The position numbers were made by a program, and so were the translations under genes. A model generated the notes under the pieces. The model was not told where the DNA came from. It saw only the letters and a list, made by a program, of their open reading frames with translations, and made no database searches. A stretch of DNA of 21,315 nucleotides from an uncultured Caulobacteraceae bacterium (GTDB lineage Bacteria; Pseudomonadota; Alphaproteobacteria; Caulobacterales; TH1-2), in NCBI GenBank assembly GCA_937967425.1, contig CALBST010000458.1, positions 1 to 21,315 on the forward strand, given 5' to 3'. How positions within the stretch are numbered: the stretch's first letter is position 1; every line of letters begins with the position of its first letter. This document shows, piece by piece, positions 14,453 to 21,315 of this stretch.

Positions 14453-14659
14453 TTGAATGCCTCGAACGCCCACTCTCTAGAAAATACGATGGGCGCTTAT
14501 CGACATGAACACCATGCCAATTCACTTTACCATAGTCGTATTGCAGTTGGAGCGTATCATTGGCAGCACTGCCAATCTCGCGCTTTCTCCGAGACATAAG
14601 GCAGGTGCGATCCGTCAAAACCCTATGGGTGAGACCGGGGACGATGAACGCACGAGCGC

Positions 14660-15820
14660 CTATTCAACTCCAGGCCATTGGGCATCCTTCGTCTCCGCCC
14701 GCGCATCGTCGAGGTTCGGCGCCGGCGGGCGGGCATCGCTGCGCGCGTATCCGCTGATGTTGAACGGACTGGAAATCACGCGCAATGGCCCCATTTCCGG
14801 ATCGGCGATATCAGCGAACATGCCCCGCGCCAAAAGCTGCGGGTCGTTCGCGACCGCCGCCATATCATGCACCGGCGCCGCCGGAACGTCAGCCGCCCGC
14901 AACACGTCAACCCAATCGTCGACGGTGCGCGCGGCAAGGGCGGTCTGCAATTGCGCCTTGAGCGCCCCCTGATTTGCGAACCTGGCGAAGAGATCGTGAA
15001 ATTCGACCTGGGTCGCAAGTTCCGCCCGTCCAATCGCGACGCAGAGCTTTTTGAACAGCACATCGTTCGCGCAGGCGATAGCGATGGGCCCGTCTGCGGC
15101 CTCAAATATGTCGAACGGCGTTATGACCGGATGCCGAGAACCAGTCGGGCCTTGGGTTTCGCCGCTGGCGAGCTGACGCACCAATGCGCTTTCCAGCAGC
15201 ATGGTTTGCGCGTCCAGCATGGCCATGTCGATGAAGCGCCCCTTGCCGCTGGCGCGGCGTTCGTAGAGCGCCGACACGATGGCAAGCGCGGCGAACACGC
15301 CTGCCGCTAGATCGGCCAACGAAACGCCCACGCGCACGCCTGGACCGCCTTCGGGACCGTTGATGGACACCATGCCGCCCAGCGCCTGAATAATCAGGTC
15401 ATAGGCCGGCAAGTCCTTGTACGGGCCAGTATGCCCAAATCCGGAAATGGACGCATAGATCAGCGACGGAAAGCGCGGCGCCAGAGTAGCGTAGTCATAA
15501 CCCAAGCGCTTCATTACGCCCGGCTGAAAATTTTCCACCAGAACGTCTGCCTGCGCCATGAGCTGTTCGAGCAGGCGACGATCGCCGTCGTCCTTGAAGT
15601 CGAGAGCCAATGATCGCTTGCCGCGGTTGATGCTCGCGAAATAGACGCTCTCGCCTTTCTGAAACGGCGGAAACGAGCGCGTGTCGTCGCCCTTTCCGGG
15701 GCGTTCGATCTTGAGCACCTCCGCGCCCAACTCCCAAAGCAGCGTAGTACAGAACGGCCCGGAGAGAACGCGCGATAGGTCAAGCACCTTGACGCCATCT
15801 AAAGGCCCTCTCGCGCCCAT
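14660..15820 (-). CDS. Class III CoA-transferase (CaiB/BaiF family)
   Basis: A 386-residue family III CoA-transferase, moving CoA between carboxylic acids through aspartyl-CoA intermediates. Signatures: GVKVLDLSRVLSGPFCTTLL, ELGAEVLKIERPGKGDDTR, VYFASINRGKRSLALDF, IYASISGFGHTGPY, and the likely catalytic D203 in IDMAMLDAQ. It is full length. ATG15820 has AAGG about seven bases upstream. It lies 16 bases after the corA stop on the same strand, so the two are probably co-transcribed. The substrate acid cannot be read; nearby genes give no pathway. It is general metabolism, unusual cargo for a transfer element. Confidence 0.9.
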   Translation of the reverse strand: MGARGPLDGVKVLDLSRVLSGPFCTTLLWELGAEVLKIERPGKGDDTRSFPPFQKGESVYFASINRGKRSLALDFKDDGDRRLLEQLMAQADVLVENFQPGVMKRLGYDYATLAPRFPSLIYASISGFGHTGPYKDLPAYDLIIQALGGMVSINGPEGGPGVRVGVSLADLAAGVFAALAIVSALYERRASGKGRFIDMAMLDAQTMLLESALVRQLASGETQGPTGSRHPVITPFDIFEAADGPIAIACANDVLFKKLCVAIGRAELATQVEFHDLFARFANQGALKAQLQTALAARTVDDWVDVLRAADVPAAPVHDMAAVANDPQLLARGMFADIADPEMGPLRVISSPFNISGYARSDARPPAPNLDDARAETKDAQWPGVE

Positions 15821-15836
15821 CGTACACCTTCCATCC

Positions 15837-16823
15837 TCAAAGCCAGCCGCGGCGCTTGAAATAGTAGAACGGGATCGCCGCGGAGGCGATCATGAGCACA
15901 ATGGCGAAAGGGTAGCCCAGCGGCCACCGCAATTCGGGCATGAAGTCGAAGTTCATGCCATAGATCGAGGCCACCAGCGTCGGCGGCAGGAACATCACCG
16001 CCGCCACAGAGAAAATCTTGATGATCTCGTTCTGCTCCAGGTTGATGAGCCCGAGAGACGCATCCAGCAGGAATGAGGTGTTGTTGGAAATATAGGAGGA
16101 ATGATCGCTCAGCGACTGAATATCGCGCGCCAGACTGCGCGCGTGTTCGCGCAGGTCACGATCAGGTTTCGCTTCTTGGGCAGCAGTGAAGAAGCTGACA
16201 AGACGTCCAAGACTGACCAAACTGTCGCGAACCTTCGTTACGAGGTTTTGGTTGAGCGCAATTCGTGCAAGTAGAGTGCGTAATGCCGGTGTCGACCCAC
16301 CGCGTCCCTTCGCCTGCGCATCCTTCATCCTGAAAATCTCGCGTGAGATCGCGTCGACCTCGCGGCCGCTGCGCTCAAGCACCTCAGCTGCGCGATCGAC
16401 GATCGCCTCCACCAGCCCGATGAGCGCATGCCGGCCTGAGCGGCATGCATCCGAATGCCGGGCAGCGTAAGCTGCAAAGGCTTCGAAGGCGCGTGGGTCG
16501 CTGTAGCGGATGGTGACCAAAGTGTCGTCCTTGAGGACAAACGTCACCGGCGCGGTTTCCGGCGCTTCGCTGTCTGCACGCCAGACCACGTTCGCGGTAA
16601 GGTATAGCGCACCATTTTCTTTGTAGAGCCGGCTAGATGGTTCGATATCGAGCATCTCATCGGCCGTTGGCAGATCGAGACCGAGCTGGCGCTCAACCGC
16701 GCCTTCCTCTTCCTTGGTCGGCCGGTCAAGATCAATCCAAGTCGACCCAGCTGGCATCAGATCAAGATTGCTCTGATCGACGCTGCAAAGGCGTCCCAGC
16801 GCCTTATTGTAAGACTTAAGCAT
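15837..16823 (-). CDS. corA: CorA-family divalent cation channel
   Basis: A 328-residue CorA/MIT protein of the inner membrane that carries Mg2+ or related divalent ions. It has the large cytoplasmic alpha/beta and helical N-terminal domain (TWIDLDRPTKEEE, ADEMLDIEPSSRLYKENGAL), the long stalk helix, and two C-terminal TM segments. TM1 ends in the signature YGMNFDFMPEL (G289-M290-N291); TM2 is FAIVLMIASAAIPFYYF, with a basic tail. ATG16823; the ribosome site is weak. Length is normal. Because fluoride acts with Mg2+, its presence on a fluoride-resistance element may be meaningful, but it is outside the riboswitch operon. Confidence 0.93.
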   Translation of the reverse strand: MLKSYNKALGRLCSVDQSNLDLMPAGSTWIDLDRPTKEEEGAVERQLGLDLPTADEMLDIEPSSRLYKENGALYLTANVVWRADSEAPETAPVTFVLKDDTLVTIRYSDPRAFEAFAAYAARHSDACRSGRHALIGLVEAIVDRAAEVLERSGREVDAISREIFRMKDAQAKGRGGSTPALRTLLARIALNQNLVTKVRDSLVSLGRLVSFFTAAQEAKPDRDLREHARSLARDIQSLSDHSSYISNNTSFLLDASLGLINLEQNEIIKIFSVAAVMFLPPTLVASIYGMNFDFMPELRWPLGYPFAIVLMIASAAIPFYYFKRRGWL

Positions 16824-17126
16824 GACATCACCCGACCAGCCGCGAAAGGGCGTCGCCGAGCGATGGGACTAACCCGCAACTCCCCGGAGCTCAGCCCACG
16901 CAATCACAAAAATACAAATGCCGTCGTCCGGCACCCGAATCACTCCCGACGACGCCCAGCGTATGCCGCCCTCTTCAGTCGCGCGCGGCCATTTTTGTCA
17001 AGCCTTACCCTTCGCCCATGCTGTCGCAGCTACGGCGCAGACGCTCCGGATCAGGACGGAACCCGTCGAGATGGCAGACGCCCACGGGGCCGAACAGCGG
17101 AGCAGCACTCAATAGCGCGACGCGCA
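16824..17126. other. 303-bp intergenic region upstream of corA
   Basis: No gene or known riboswitch is recognised. It should hold the corA promoter. On the minus strand a TTGACA box (plus-strand TGTCAA, 16996-17001) is present, but no convincing -10 lies 17 bases on. A short inverted repeat CGTCGTC/GACGACG begins near 16922. The tail next to 17127 is the 3' untranslated region of the VWA gene. Confidence 0.4.
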
Positions 17127-18707
17127 TCATCGCGAAATCCGCAGCTGCGTGATGGACGTCGCGATGGCCCGGAACGCGCTACGCAACTCCGATCCGGAAT
17201 CCGCCATATAGACGTGACTAGCGTCAGTCGCGCAATTGTTGACGAGATCGCGCGCCCGTTGATCGTCGACGATTTCAAAACCGACCGTGTAGATAATGAT
17301 GCCCGCATCCTTCATTTCGCGGCACAGGCGCTGCGCCTGCGTAAAGGAATGACCGTTGGGCGCGTCGCAATTAATATGATCGGAGGCCGATCCGCTACCC
17401 GACGTCGAGTCGCGGCTGATCACACCGTTGCAATAGGCGCTGTTGTACTCGCCATCGGTCATGATAACGGCGATCTTGAGCGTGTCTTCGTCGCCGTAGG
17501 AGCCAGGCGCGCTCACCGAAGGCCAGAGATAGCCGAACCTCGGAGACAGAAGATACCAGCCCCAGGCAATGCCGATATGGCCAGCGGTTGAACCTGACGC
17601 GTCCAAATCCTCAATGCGGTTGGTGATCATATCGGCGTTGTCTGTGAGCGGCACGATGACATTGTCTGCGGGACACGGATTACTCGCGCTTGGATAGTTG
17701 CGCCCCAGCAAACTGGATCGCGGCGAGACGTCTGTGTATGCATTGCCGCCAGCGCGCTCGGTGACGCAAGAACTAATTTGGAAGACGCGCTCCTGTCGCG
17801 GCGATCCCGCATTCGTGAACAAGAAATAATCGCAGCCAGCTTCAGTGCAGTGCGCCTCTCCGCCTCCTCTGTATCGACGATAGCTTCGGCCATCGACACC
17901 TTGAAGCGCAAAACTGTTCGCGGTGACGCCGCTCACCGTGAAAGTCCGACTGTTGAGTTCAGTCATGCCTGCCACGCCGTCGATGTAAACGACGTCGCCA
18001 TTGGCCAATCCATGTGCCGTGGACGTGACAACAACCGGACTAGCGCGCGTGGCGTTGGTTATGGTGGTTGGAGCACGCACAGGGCCGCGTATCTCTTCAG
18101 CATACGGACCGACATTGACAGCCATCGAATACGGAACTAGCGCCACTTTAGAATAAAAGGGCTCCTGATCGTCTCGTACGACGATGCTGACGAGATCGGC
18201 GGCCGCGACGCGCAGGTCGGCGATGCGCTGGCCCGCCATGGAGCCCGTCGTGTCGAGCACCATGGCAACTTCGAGATTGACGCCGCTCTGCTCGGCCTCG
18301 GCGGAGACTCCGATGCGCCAATCCTCATCGCGGATAATCGCGGCGAGGGAGACAGGCATGGCAACTGAAGCTTCCCCGCGCACCCCGCCGCTTGGCAGGC
18401 TACTCAGAGAAAACTCAACGCCGGAAACATCGCCCAGCTGGGCGATTTCGGCGTCGAAGAATCCACGCGCAATTCGATTGCGCTCGCTTTCCGACAGATT
18501 CGGATCGCGCGCGGCTGCGAGTACGGCGCCGTCGACTGCGTTCTGTAATTGAGCGCGGATGGCTTGCGCGCGCGTAAAGTCCACAGCCAACCCGAGGAGT
18601 CCGATGAGCACAGCGCCCATCAGACCCCACATCATCGCGACATTGCCGGACCGATCACGAACAAAGCGCCTAGCGCAGCGCGTCAGCAGATTCTGCACTC
18701 GTGCCAC
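17127..18707 (-). CDS. TadG-like VWA-domain protein with inserted FCCH-type domain
   Basis: A protein of about 526 residues, membrane-anchored and mostly outside the cytoplasm. N-terminal TM AVLIGLLGLAVDFTRA followed by QLQNAVDGAVLAAAR is the TadE/TadG-like start seen in Flp pilus minor pilins. The VWA domain begins at EVAMVLDTTGSM (a DxTxS-type MIDAS, with Thr for the first Ser) and resumes at LKIAVIMTDGEYN. Between them, residues about 215-280 (SPVVVTSTAHGLANGDVVYI, then TFTVSGVTANSFALQGVDG) resemble the small FCCH beta domain found in phage and surface proteins. GTG18707 is preferred: GGGGA lies nine bases upstream, whereas an in-frame GTG at 18716 abuts it. No other tad gene is present, so it probably acts alone. 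Confidence 0.85.
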   Translation of the reverse strand: MARVQNLLTRCARRFVRDRSGNVAMMWGLMGAVLIGLLGLAVDFTRAQAIRAQLQNAVDGAVLAAARDPNLSESERNRIARGFFDAEIAQLGDVSGVEFSLSSLPSGGVRGEASVAMPVSLAAIIRDEDWRIGVSAEAEQSGVNLEVAMVLDTTGSMAGQRIADLRVAAADLVSIVVRDDQEPFYSKVALVPYSMAVNVGPYAEEIRGPVRAPTTITNATRASPVVVTSTAHGLANGDVVYIDGVAGMTELNSRTFTVSGVTANSFALQGVDGRSYRRYRGGGEAHCTEAGCDYFLFTNAGSPRQERVFQISSCVTERAGGNAYTDVSPRSSLLGRNYPSASNPCPADNVIVPLTDNADMITNRIEDLDASGSTAGHIGIAWGWYLLSPRFGYLWPSVSAPGSYGDEDTLKIAVIMTDGEYNSAYCNGVISRDSTSGSGSASDHINCDAPNGHSFTQAQRLCREMKDAGIIIYTVGFEIVDDQRARDLVNNCATDASHVYMADSGSELRSAFRAIATSITQLRISR

Positions 18708-18804
18708 CGCACACACTCCCCGATTATTCCGGAAGCGTGTCAGGGGCGTCTTCAGACGAAGTTAAGCGCCCGCGTTAGGCATGGGTATCTTTGGCATCGC
18801 CATC

Positions 18805-19440
18805 CTATACTTTAGTATATTGATTGGACGCGCCCTGGACAGCGTCGACCAAACGGACGAGGTCCGGCAACGTCGCGACCTGGAGCTTGCGCATGGCTTG
18901 CGCGCGGCTAACCTTGATCGTGATCTCGCTGACGCCAAGCTCGCCGGCGATCTGCTTGTTCAGCTGTCCCTGAGCGACACGGACGACCACATCGCGTTCT
19001 CGCTCGCTCAAGCACGCAAACAAGGCTGACCGCGCCTCGCGCTCAGCGCGCGAGCAGCGTTTTTGCATTGAGCGCAAAACCCCTGTCGCCACCGCGTCCA
19101 GGAGATCTTGGTCGTTGAAGGGCTTGAGCAGGAAATCCAATGCACCGGCCTTCAGCGCCCGCGCACACATTGGAACGTCGCCGTGCCCCGTTATAAAGAC
19201 AATCGCCGGCTCGTTGCCCGCCTTCATCAGCCTGCGCTGCAATTCAAGCCCACCGGCGCCCGGCATACGCACATCCAAAACCAAGCAATCCGCCTCTGGC
19301 TCGGCTGCGCTGAGAAAGGCCTCGGCGGTTGGAAATGCGCTGACTTTGTAGCCAACAGATTCCAGCAAGTCTGTGACGGCGGCGCGAACCGATTGATCGT
19401 CGTCAATCACGACGACCCGACGCGTCTCCGCATCAACCAC
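18805..19440 (-). CDS. FixJ-like response regulator (REC + LuxR-type HTH)
   Basis: A 211-residue transcription factor. The receiver domain has VVVIDDDQSV, phosphoacceptor D56 (CLVLDVRMP), FITGHGD and K106 (FLLKPFND). The output domain is a GerE/LuxR HTH: LSERERDVVVRVAQGQLNKQ then IAGELGVSEITIKVSRAQAM. This is FixJ/TodT-like architecture. Start GTG19440 has GGAGG six bases upstream and overlaps the kinase stop by eight bases, so the pair is translationally coupled. Targets cannot be read. The C-terminus is normal. Confidence 0.93.
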   Translation of the reverse strand: MVDAETRRVVVIDDDQSVRAAVTDLLESVGYKVSAFPTAEAFLSAAEPEADCLVLDVRMPGAGGLELQRRLMKAGNEPAIVFITGHGDVPMCARALKAGALDFLLKPFNDQDLLDAVATGVLRSMQKRCSRAEREARSALFACLSERERDVVVRVAQGQLNKQIAGELGVSEITIKVSRAQAMRKLQVATLPDLVRLVDAVQGASNQYTKV

Positions 19441-20455
19441 GCGGCACCTCCAGACAGGCGATTACCCCCCTGGGAGAAGACCTCTCCAGCCAGAGCCGTC
19501 CGCCATGGGCCTCAGCAATGGTCCGCGAAATCGTCAGTCCCATGCCCAAGCCTTGAGGTTTCGAGGTGAAAAATGCTTCCAGCCATTCTTCGCAAGGCAC
19601 ACCGGGCCCGTTATCTTTCACGGCAACACAAACTGCCGATTCAGTTGTCTGTACGGTTATCTCAACAAGCGGTTTCTGCGCGGATTGGGCAGCTTCCAAT
19701 GCATTGAGAAGCATATTCACTAACACTTGCTGCAACTGCACTCGATCACCCCGGACGCTAACACCCTCGGGTCCCAGTCGCTGCTCTACTGACACACCGC
19801 GCCTGTGCGCTTCGTGCGCAACAAGCGTCATCCCATCGCGCACGACGGCCCGCACGTCTATGCTGGCGACCGCCGGCGTACGTCGGCGCGCCAAGTCACG
19901 CACGCGGCCAACCACAATGGATGCGCGCTTCGCGTCATCAGAGATCGCGCGAATACACTCCATTGCACGACCCGCATTGCGCGGCTCTGCCTCGAGCCAT
20001 CTCAGCGCCGCACCAGCGCGCGCGGCTATCGCTGCCAGCGGCTGGTTCACTTCATGTGCGATCGAGGCGCTCAATTCGCCGAGCGCGCCCACGCGCGCTA
20101 GATGTTCGGCGAGTGACTGCGTCTCTTGTTTGGCGCGCATCAGGGCGTCATTGCGCAAGGCGAGGTGGGTTGTCGCGACAATCGCCGCCACGCCCAGAAT
20201 ACTGTTGAAAATCCCAGCCTCGGAAGAACGGTTCGGCGTGAGCAAGAAGCTAATCAGGGTCAGCGCAATGGCGCCGCCGGCGGACCAAAGCGCGCCGCGC
20301 CGGCCATCCCACGCGAATCCCAGTAAAACAACCGCCACGTACAGTACGGACGCGGCGATCTCTAACGGCGTGCCTGTATCCAGAGCGAAAATAGCCACGC
20401 TCAGAATCATCATCAGGATCGGTGCGCCTAGAAACGGCAATCTCGGCCTAACCAC
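19433..20455 (-). CDS. FixL-like membrane sensor histidine kinase
   Basis: A 340-residue kinase. Residues 8-100 carry about four TM helices with short loops and no PAS domain, so the signal is probably sensed in the membrane. HisKA has ELSASIAHEVNQPLAAIAAR with H134; the HATPase domain has QQVLVNMLLNALEAAQ (N box), VKDNGPGVP (G1), FFTSKPQGLGMGLTISR (F/G2) and a C-terminal RGVIACLEVP strand. This is the HPK4/FixL-type core usual with FixJ-like partners, encoded next. GTG20455 has GGAG five bases upstream. Full length. The signal is unknown. Confidence 0.93.
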   Translation of the reverse strand: MVRPRLPFLGAPILMMILSVAIFALDTGTPLEIAASVLYVAVVLLGFAWDGRRGALWSAGGAIALTLISFLLTPNRSSEAGIFNSILGVAAIVATTHLALRNDALMRAKQETQSLAEHLARVGALGELSASIAHEVNQPLAAIAARAGAALRWLEAEPRNAGRAMECIRAISDDAKRASIVVGRVRDLARRRTPAVASIDVRAVVRDGMTLVAHEAHRRGVSVEQRLGPEGVSVRGDRVQLQQVLVNMLLNALEAAQSAQKPLVEITVQTTESAVCVAVKDNGPGVPCEEWLEAFFTSKPQGLGMGLTISRTIAEAHGGRLWLERSSPRGVIACLEVPRG

Positions 20456-20597
20456 ACTGGCTCCACTACGAACAGGCTGAGCATGCGCGAGTCGCGTTAT
20501 CGATTTATTAACCCCATCGCACGCCTCGCTTGGATGCCAGTAACCGATCGGCCGTGACGTCGGACGCTAGACATGTTCGGGAAGCCCAGGGCCTTGA

Positions 20598-20939
20598 GTG
20601 GCGACATACTCGATCAGCGTTTGCGAAAGGCGGTCGCGCGCGAGGCGACGCCCCCCGCCAGACAGCTTTCCACTCACCCGCCAGCTCGAGCGGGCGATCC
20701 GTCAGGCGGTCTTCCGCCAAGGGGAGTTGATTTTGACGGATGGAGAGAAAATCCCGGTCGAAGTGAAGAACATCAGCGCCACAGGCGCGAATGTGGAATT
20801 TTTCGTGCGGCGCGAGTTGCCTGAGCGGGTGATCCTTGTTGAGCTGACGCTGCGCATTCAGACGCACGCCCGAGTCGCTTGGCAACGGGATGGAGTGGCG
20901 GGGCTGGCTTTCACTGCCGGAGACCCTTTCAAATCATAG
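20598..20939 (+). CDS. PilZ-domain protein (putative c-di-GMP binding)
   Basis: A 113-residue protein. Residues about 30-110 fit a PilZ barrel: ERAIRQAVFRQGELILTDG, VEVKNISATGANVEF with the (D/N)xSxxG motif, LPERVILVEL, and HARVAWQRDGVAGLAF. The RxxxR part is atypical (RAIRQ or RRSRAR further upstream), so c-di-GMP binding is not certain. The N-terminal 25 residues are Arg/Pro-rich and may not be native. Start taken as GTG20598, with only a weak AGGG site. It is divergent from the FixL/FixJ operon across about 140 bp. Confidence 0.7.
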   Translation: MATYSISVCERRSRARRRPPPDSFPLTRQLERAIRQAVFRQGELILTDGEKIPVEVKNISATGANVEFFVRRELPERVILVELTLRIQTHARVAWQRDGVAGLAFTAGDPFKS

Positions 20940-20997
20940 CCCACCTACGATCTCACCTAGAACACCTTAACTCGGTGTCCGTGAAACCGACAGCAGC

Positions 20998-21156
20998 TCA
21001 CTGCGACGCACCAAGGCTGCCCTCATCTACCGCAAGACGGGGAACCTCCGCGCAGTCCAGCCGCTGCTTGGGCATTGCAAGCTCGCAAGCACGGTGCGTT
21101 ACCTGGGCGTTGAGGTGGACGACGCGCTGGCGATCTCAGAGCGGGTCGACCTCTAG
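20998..21156 (+). pseudogene. C-terminal stub of a second tyrosine recombinase
   Basis: About 52 codons read SLRRTKAALIYRKTGNLRAV, then LLGHCKLASTVRYLGVEVDD, ending in ERVDL and TAG. This is the catalytic end of an integrase subfamily (LRRTKAxLIYRRTxNLRAVQ, LLGHTKxESTVRYLG) different from the intact integrase at the left end, and includes the R, H and Y catalytic positions. In frame upstream is a TAA at 20968, and bases before about 20990 no longer resemble an integrase, so more than two thirds of the gene is lost. It sits beside the tRNA, the usual place for an island integrase. Confidence 0.85.
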
Positions 21157-21194
21157 AGCAAGGTCGCCGCTGCGTAGTCGCGGACCCCAATCAT

Positions 21195-21223
21195 GGTGCG
21201 GACCAAGTGCGGACCAGGGCGAC
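21195..21223 (+). repeat. Right integrase arm-type repeat
   Basis: Two tandem units, GTGCGGACCA and GTGCGGACCA, in a 29-bp block matching 25 of 29 bases at 172-200, in the same orientation. It lies 38 bases inside attR. Pairing of the two blocks at opposite ends supports the assignment of the left-end integrase to these attachment sites. Confidence 0.65.
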
Positions 21224-21260
21224 TTGGCGAGCGGCATGATGGGGCTAACTGCTTGATTTT

Positions 21261-21306
21261 ATGGCGCACCCGAAGGGATTCGAACCCCTGACCTCTGCCT
21301 TCGGAG
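21261..21306 (-). repeat. Right attachment site (attR) within tRNA-Arg
   Basis: Identical over 46 bases to 10-55. On the left it begins one base past the encoded CCA end of the tRNA and on the right it ends at the first anticodon-loop base. After 21306 the sequence continues as the tRNA 5' anticodon stem, unlike the left copy. Confidence 0.9.
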
Positions 21307-21315
21307 GGCAGCGCT
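21262..21315 (-). tRNA. tRNA-Arg(CCG), 5' part beyond the window
   Basis: Read on the minus strand, the visible 54 bases give the anticodon stem CTGCC/GGCAG around the loop CTCCGAA (anticodon CCG at 21304-21302), a 5-base variable loop, the T arm with TTCGAAT, the acceptor 3' strand and an encoded CCA. Anticodon CCG reads the Arg codon CGG. The D arm and 5' acceptor strand lie beyond the window. The element sits directly at its 3' end, supplying the 3' half of the gene without changing it. Confidence 0.9.

Larger units (their letters stand above)
10..21306. mobile_element. Integrative element (genomic island) in tRNA-Arg(CCG)
   Basis: The interval is bounded by a 46-bp perfect direct repeat made of the 3' part of a tRNA-Arg gene. 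It has a tyrosine integrase just inside the left repeat, matching arm-like repeats inside both ends, and a relaxase and coupling-protein-like gene. Distance between repeat starts is 21,251 bp, the predicted size of the excised circle. The integrase lies at the end away from the intact tRNA, which is less usual than a tRNA-proximal position. The conjugation module lacks all Trb/VirB channel genes, so this is a decayed ICE or at most a mobilizable element. Boundaries are seen directly; mobility is inferred. Confidence 0.85.

Noticed and set aside
14678..15310. 210-codon plus-strand frame opposite the CoA-transferase
   Set aside because: It is a shadow of a gene with clear CaiB/BaiF motifs on the other strand.
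1..21315. CRISPR arrays or insertion sequences
   Set aside because: No regularly spaced repeats and no transposase-like motifs were seen on either strand.

Overview
The window looks like an almost complete integrative element (genomic island) of about 21.25 kb sitting in a tRNA-Arg(CCG) gene of a GC-rich alphaproteobacterium. A 46-bp perfect direct repeat (10-55 and 21261-21306) covers the tRNA 3' half from the anticodon loop to CCA. The right copy belongs to the tRNA gene, which runs off the window end on the minus strand; the left copy is only a 3' fragment. A tyrosine integrase gene starts just inside the left copy. Near-identical 29-bp sequences made of GTGCGGACCA-type units lie inside both ends, as expected for integrase arm sites. 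Alphaproteobacterial assignment rests on an EcfG-type promoter (GGAAC-N16-CGTT), FixLJ-like regulators, and the relaxase/TraG/CopG arrangement. No species is claimed.

Layout. (1) 1-1.6 kb: attL, integrase, terminator. (2) 1.6-7.8 kb: remnant of a conjugative module, with a Thg1-family 3'-5' RNA polymerase, two small HTH proteins, a broken XRE antitoxin, a DUF3363-type relaxase, and divergently a VirD4/TraG-like coupling protein whose Walker A and B motifs are gone, plus its CopG partner. The Trb mating-pair genes that normally follow CopG are absent, so the element cannot encode its own transfer channel. (3) 7.8-8.7 kb: about 0.9 kb with no recognisable gene. (4) 8.7-12.6 kb: a fluoride riboswitch followed by a tight six-gene operon: two small unknown ORFs, CrcB/Fluc, a CrcB-DUF190 fusion, an MFS transporter and a TSUP/TauE-like exporter. 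This is the most coherent and least described system in the window. (5) 12.8-14.4 kb: a stress-promoter-driven single-domain response regulator, YnfA, a MerF-like small di-cysteine membrane protein, and a frameshifted MerR-family regulator. (6) 14.6-20.9 kb: a minus-strand block of CaiB/BaiF CoA-transferase, CorA, a TadG-like VWA protein and a FixL/FixJ-like two-component pair, then a plus-strand PilZ protein. (7) 20.9-21.3 kb: the C-terminal stub of a second, unrelated tyrosine recombinase, the right arm repeat, and attR/tRNA-Arg.

Together this reads as a decayed ICE, now perhaps mobilizable at best, carrying fluoride and metal/ion-stress cargo plus regulatory genes. The integrase stub beside the tRNA suggests the site has been used by more than one element. 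All assignments come from reading sequence motifs; no database searches were possible.
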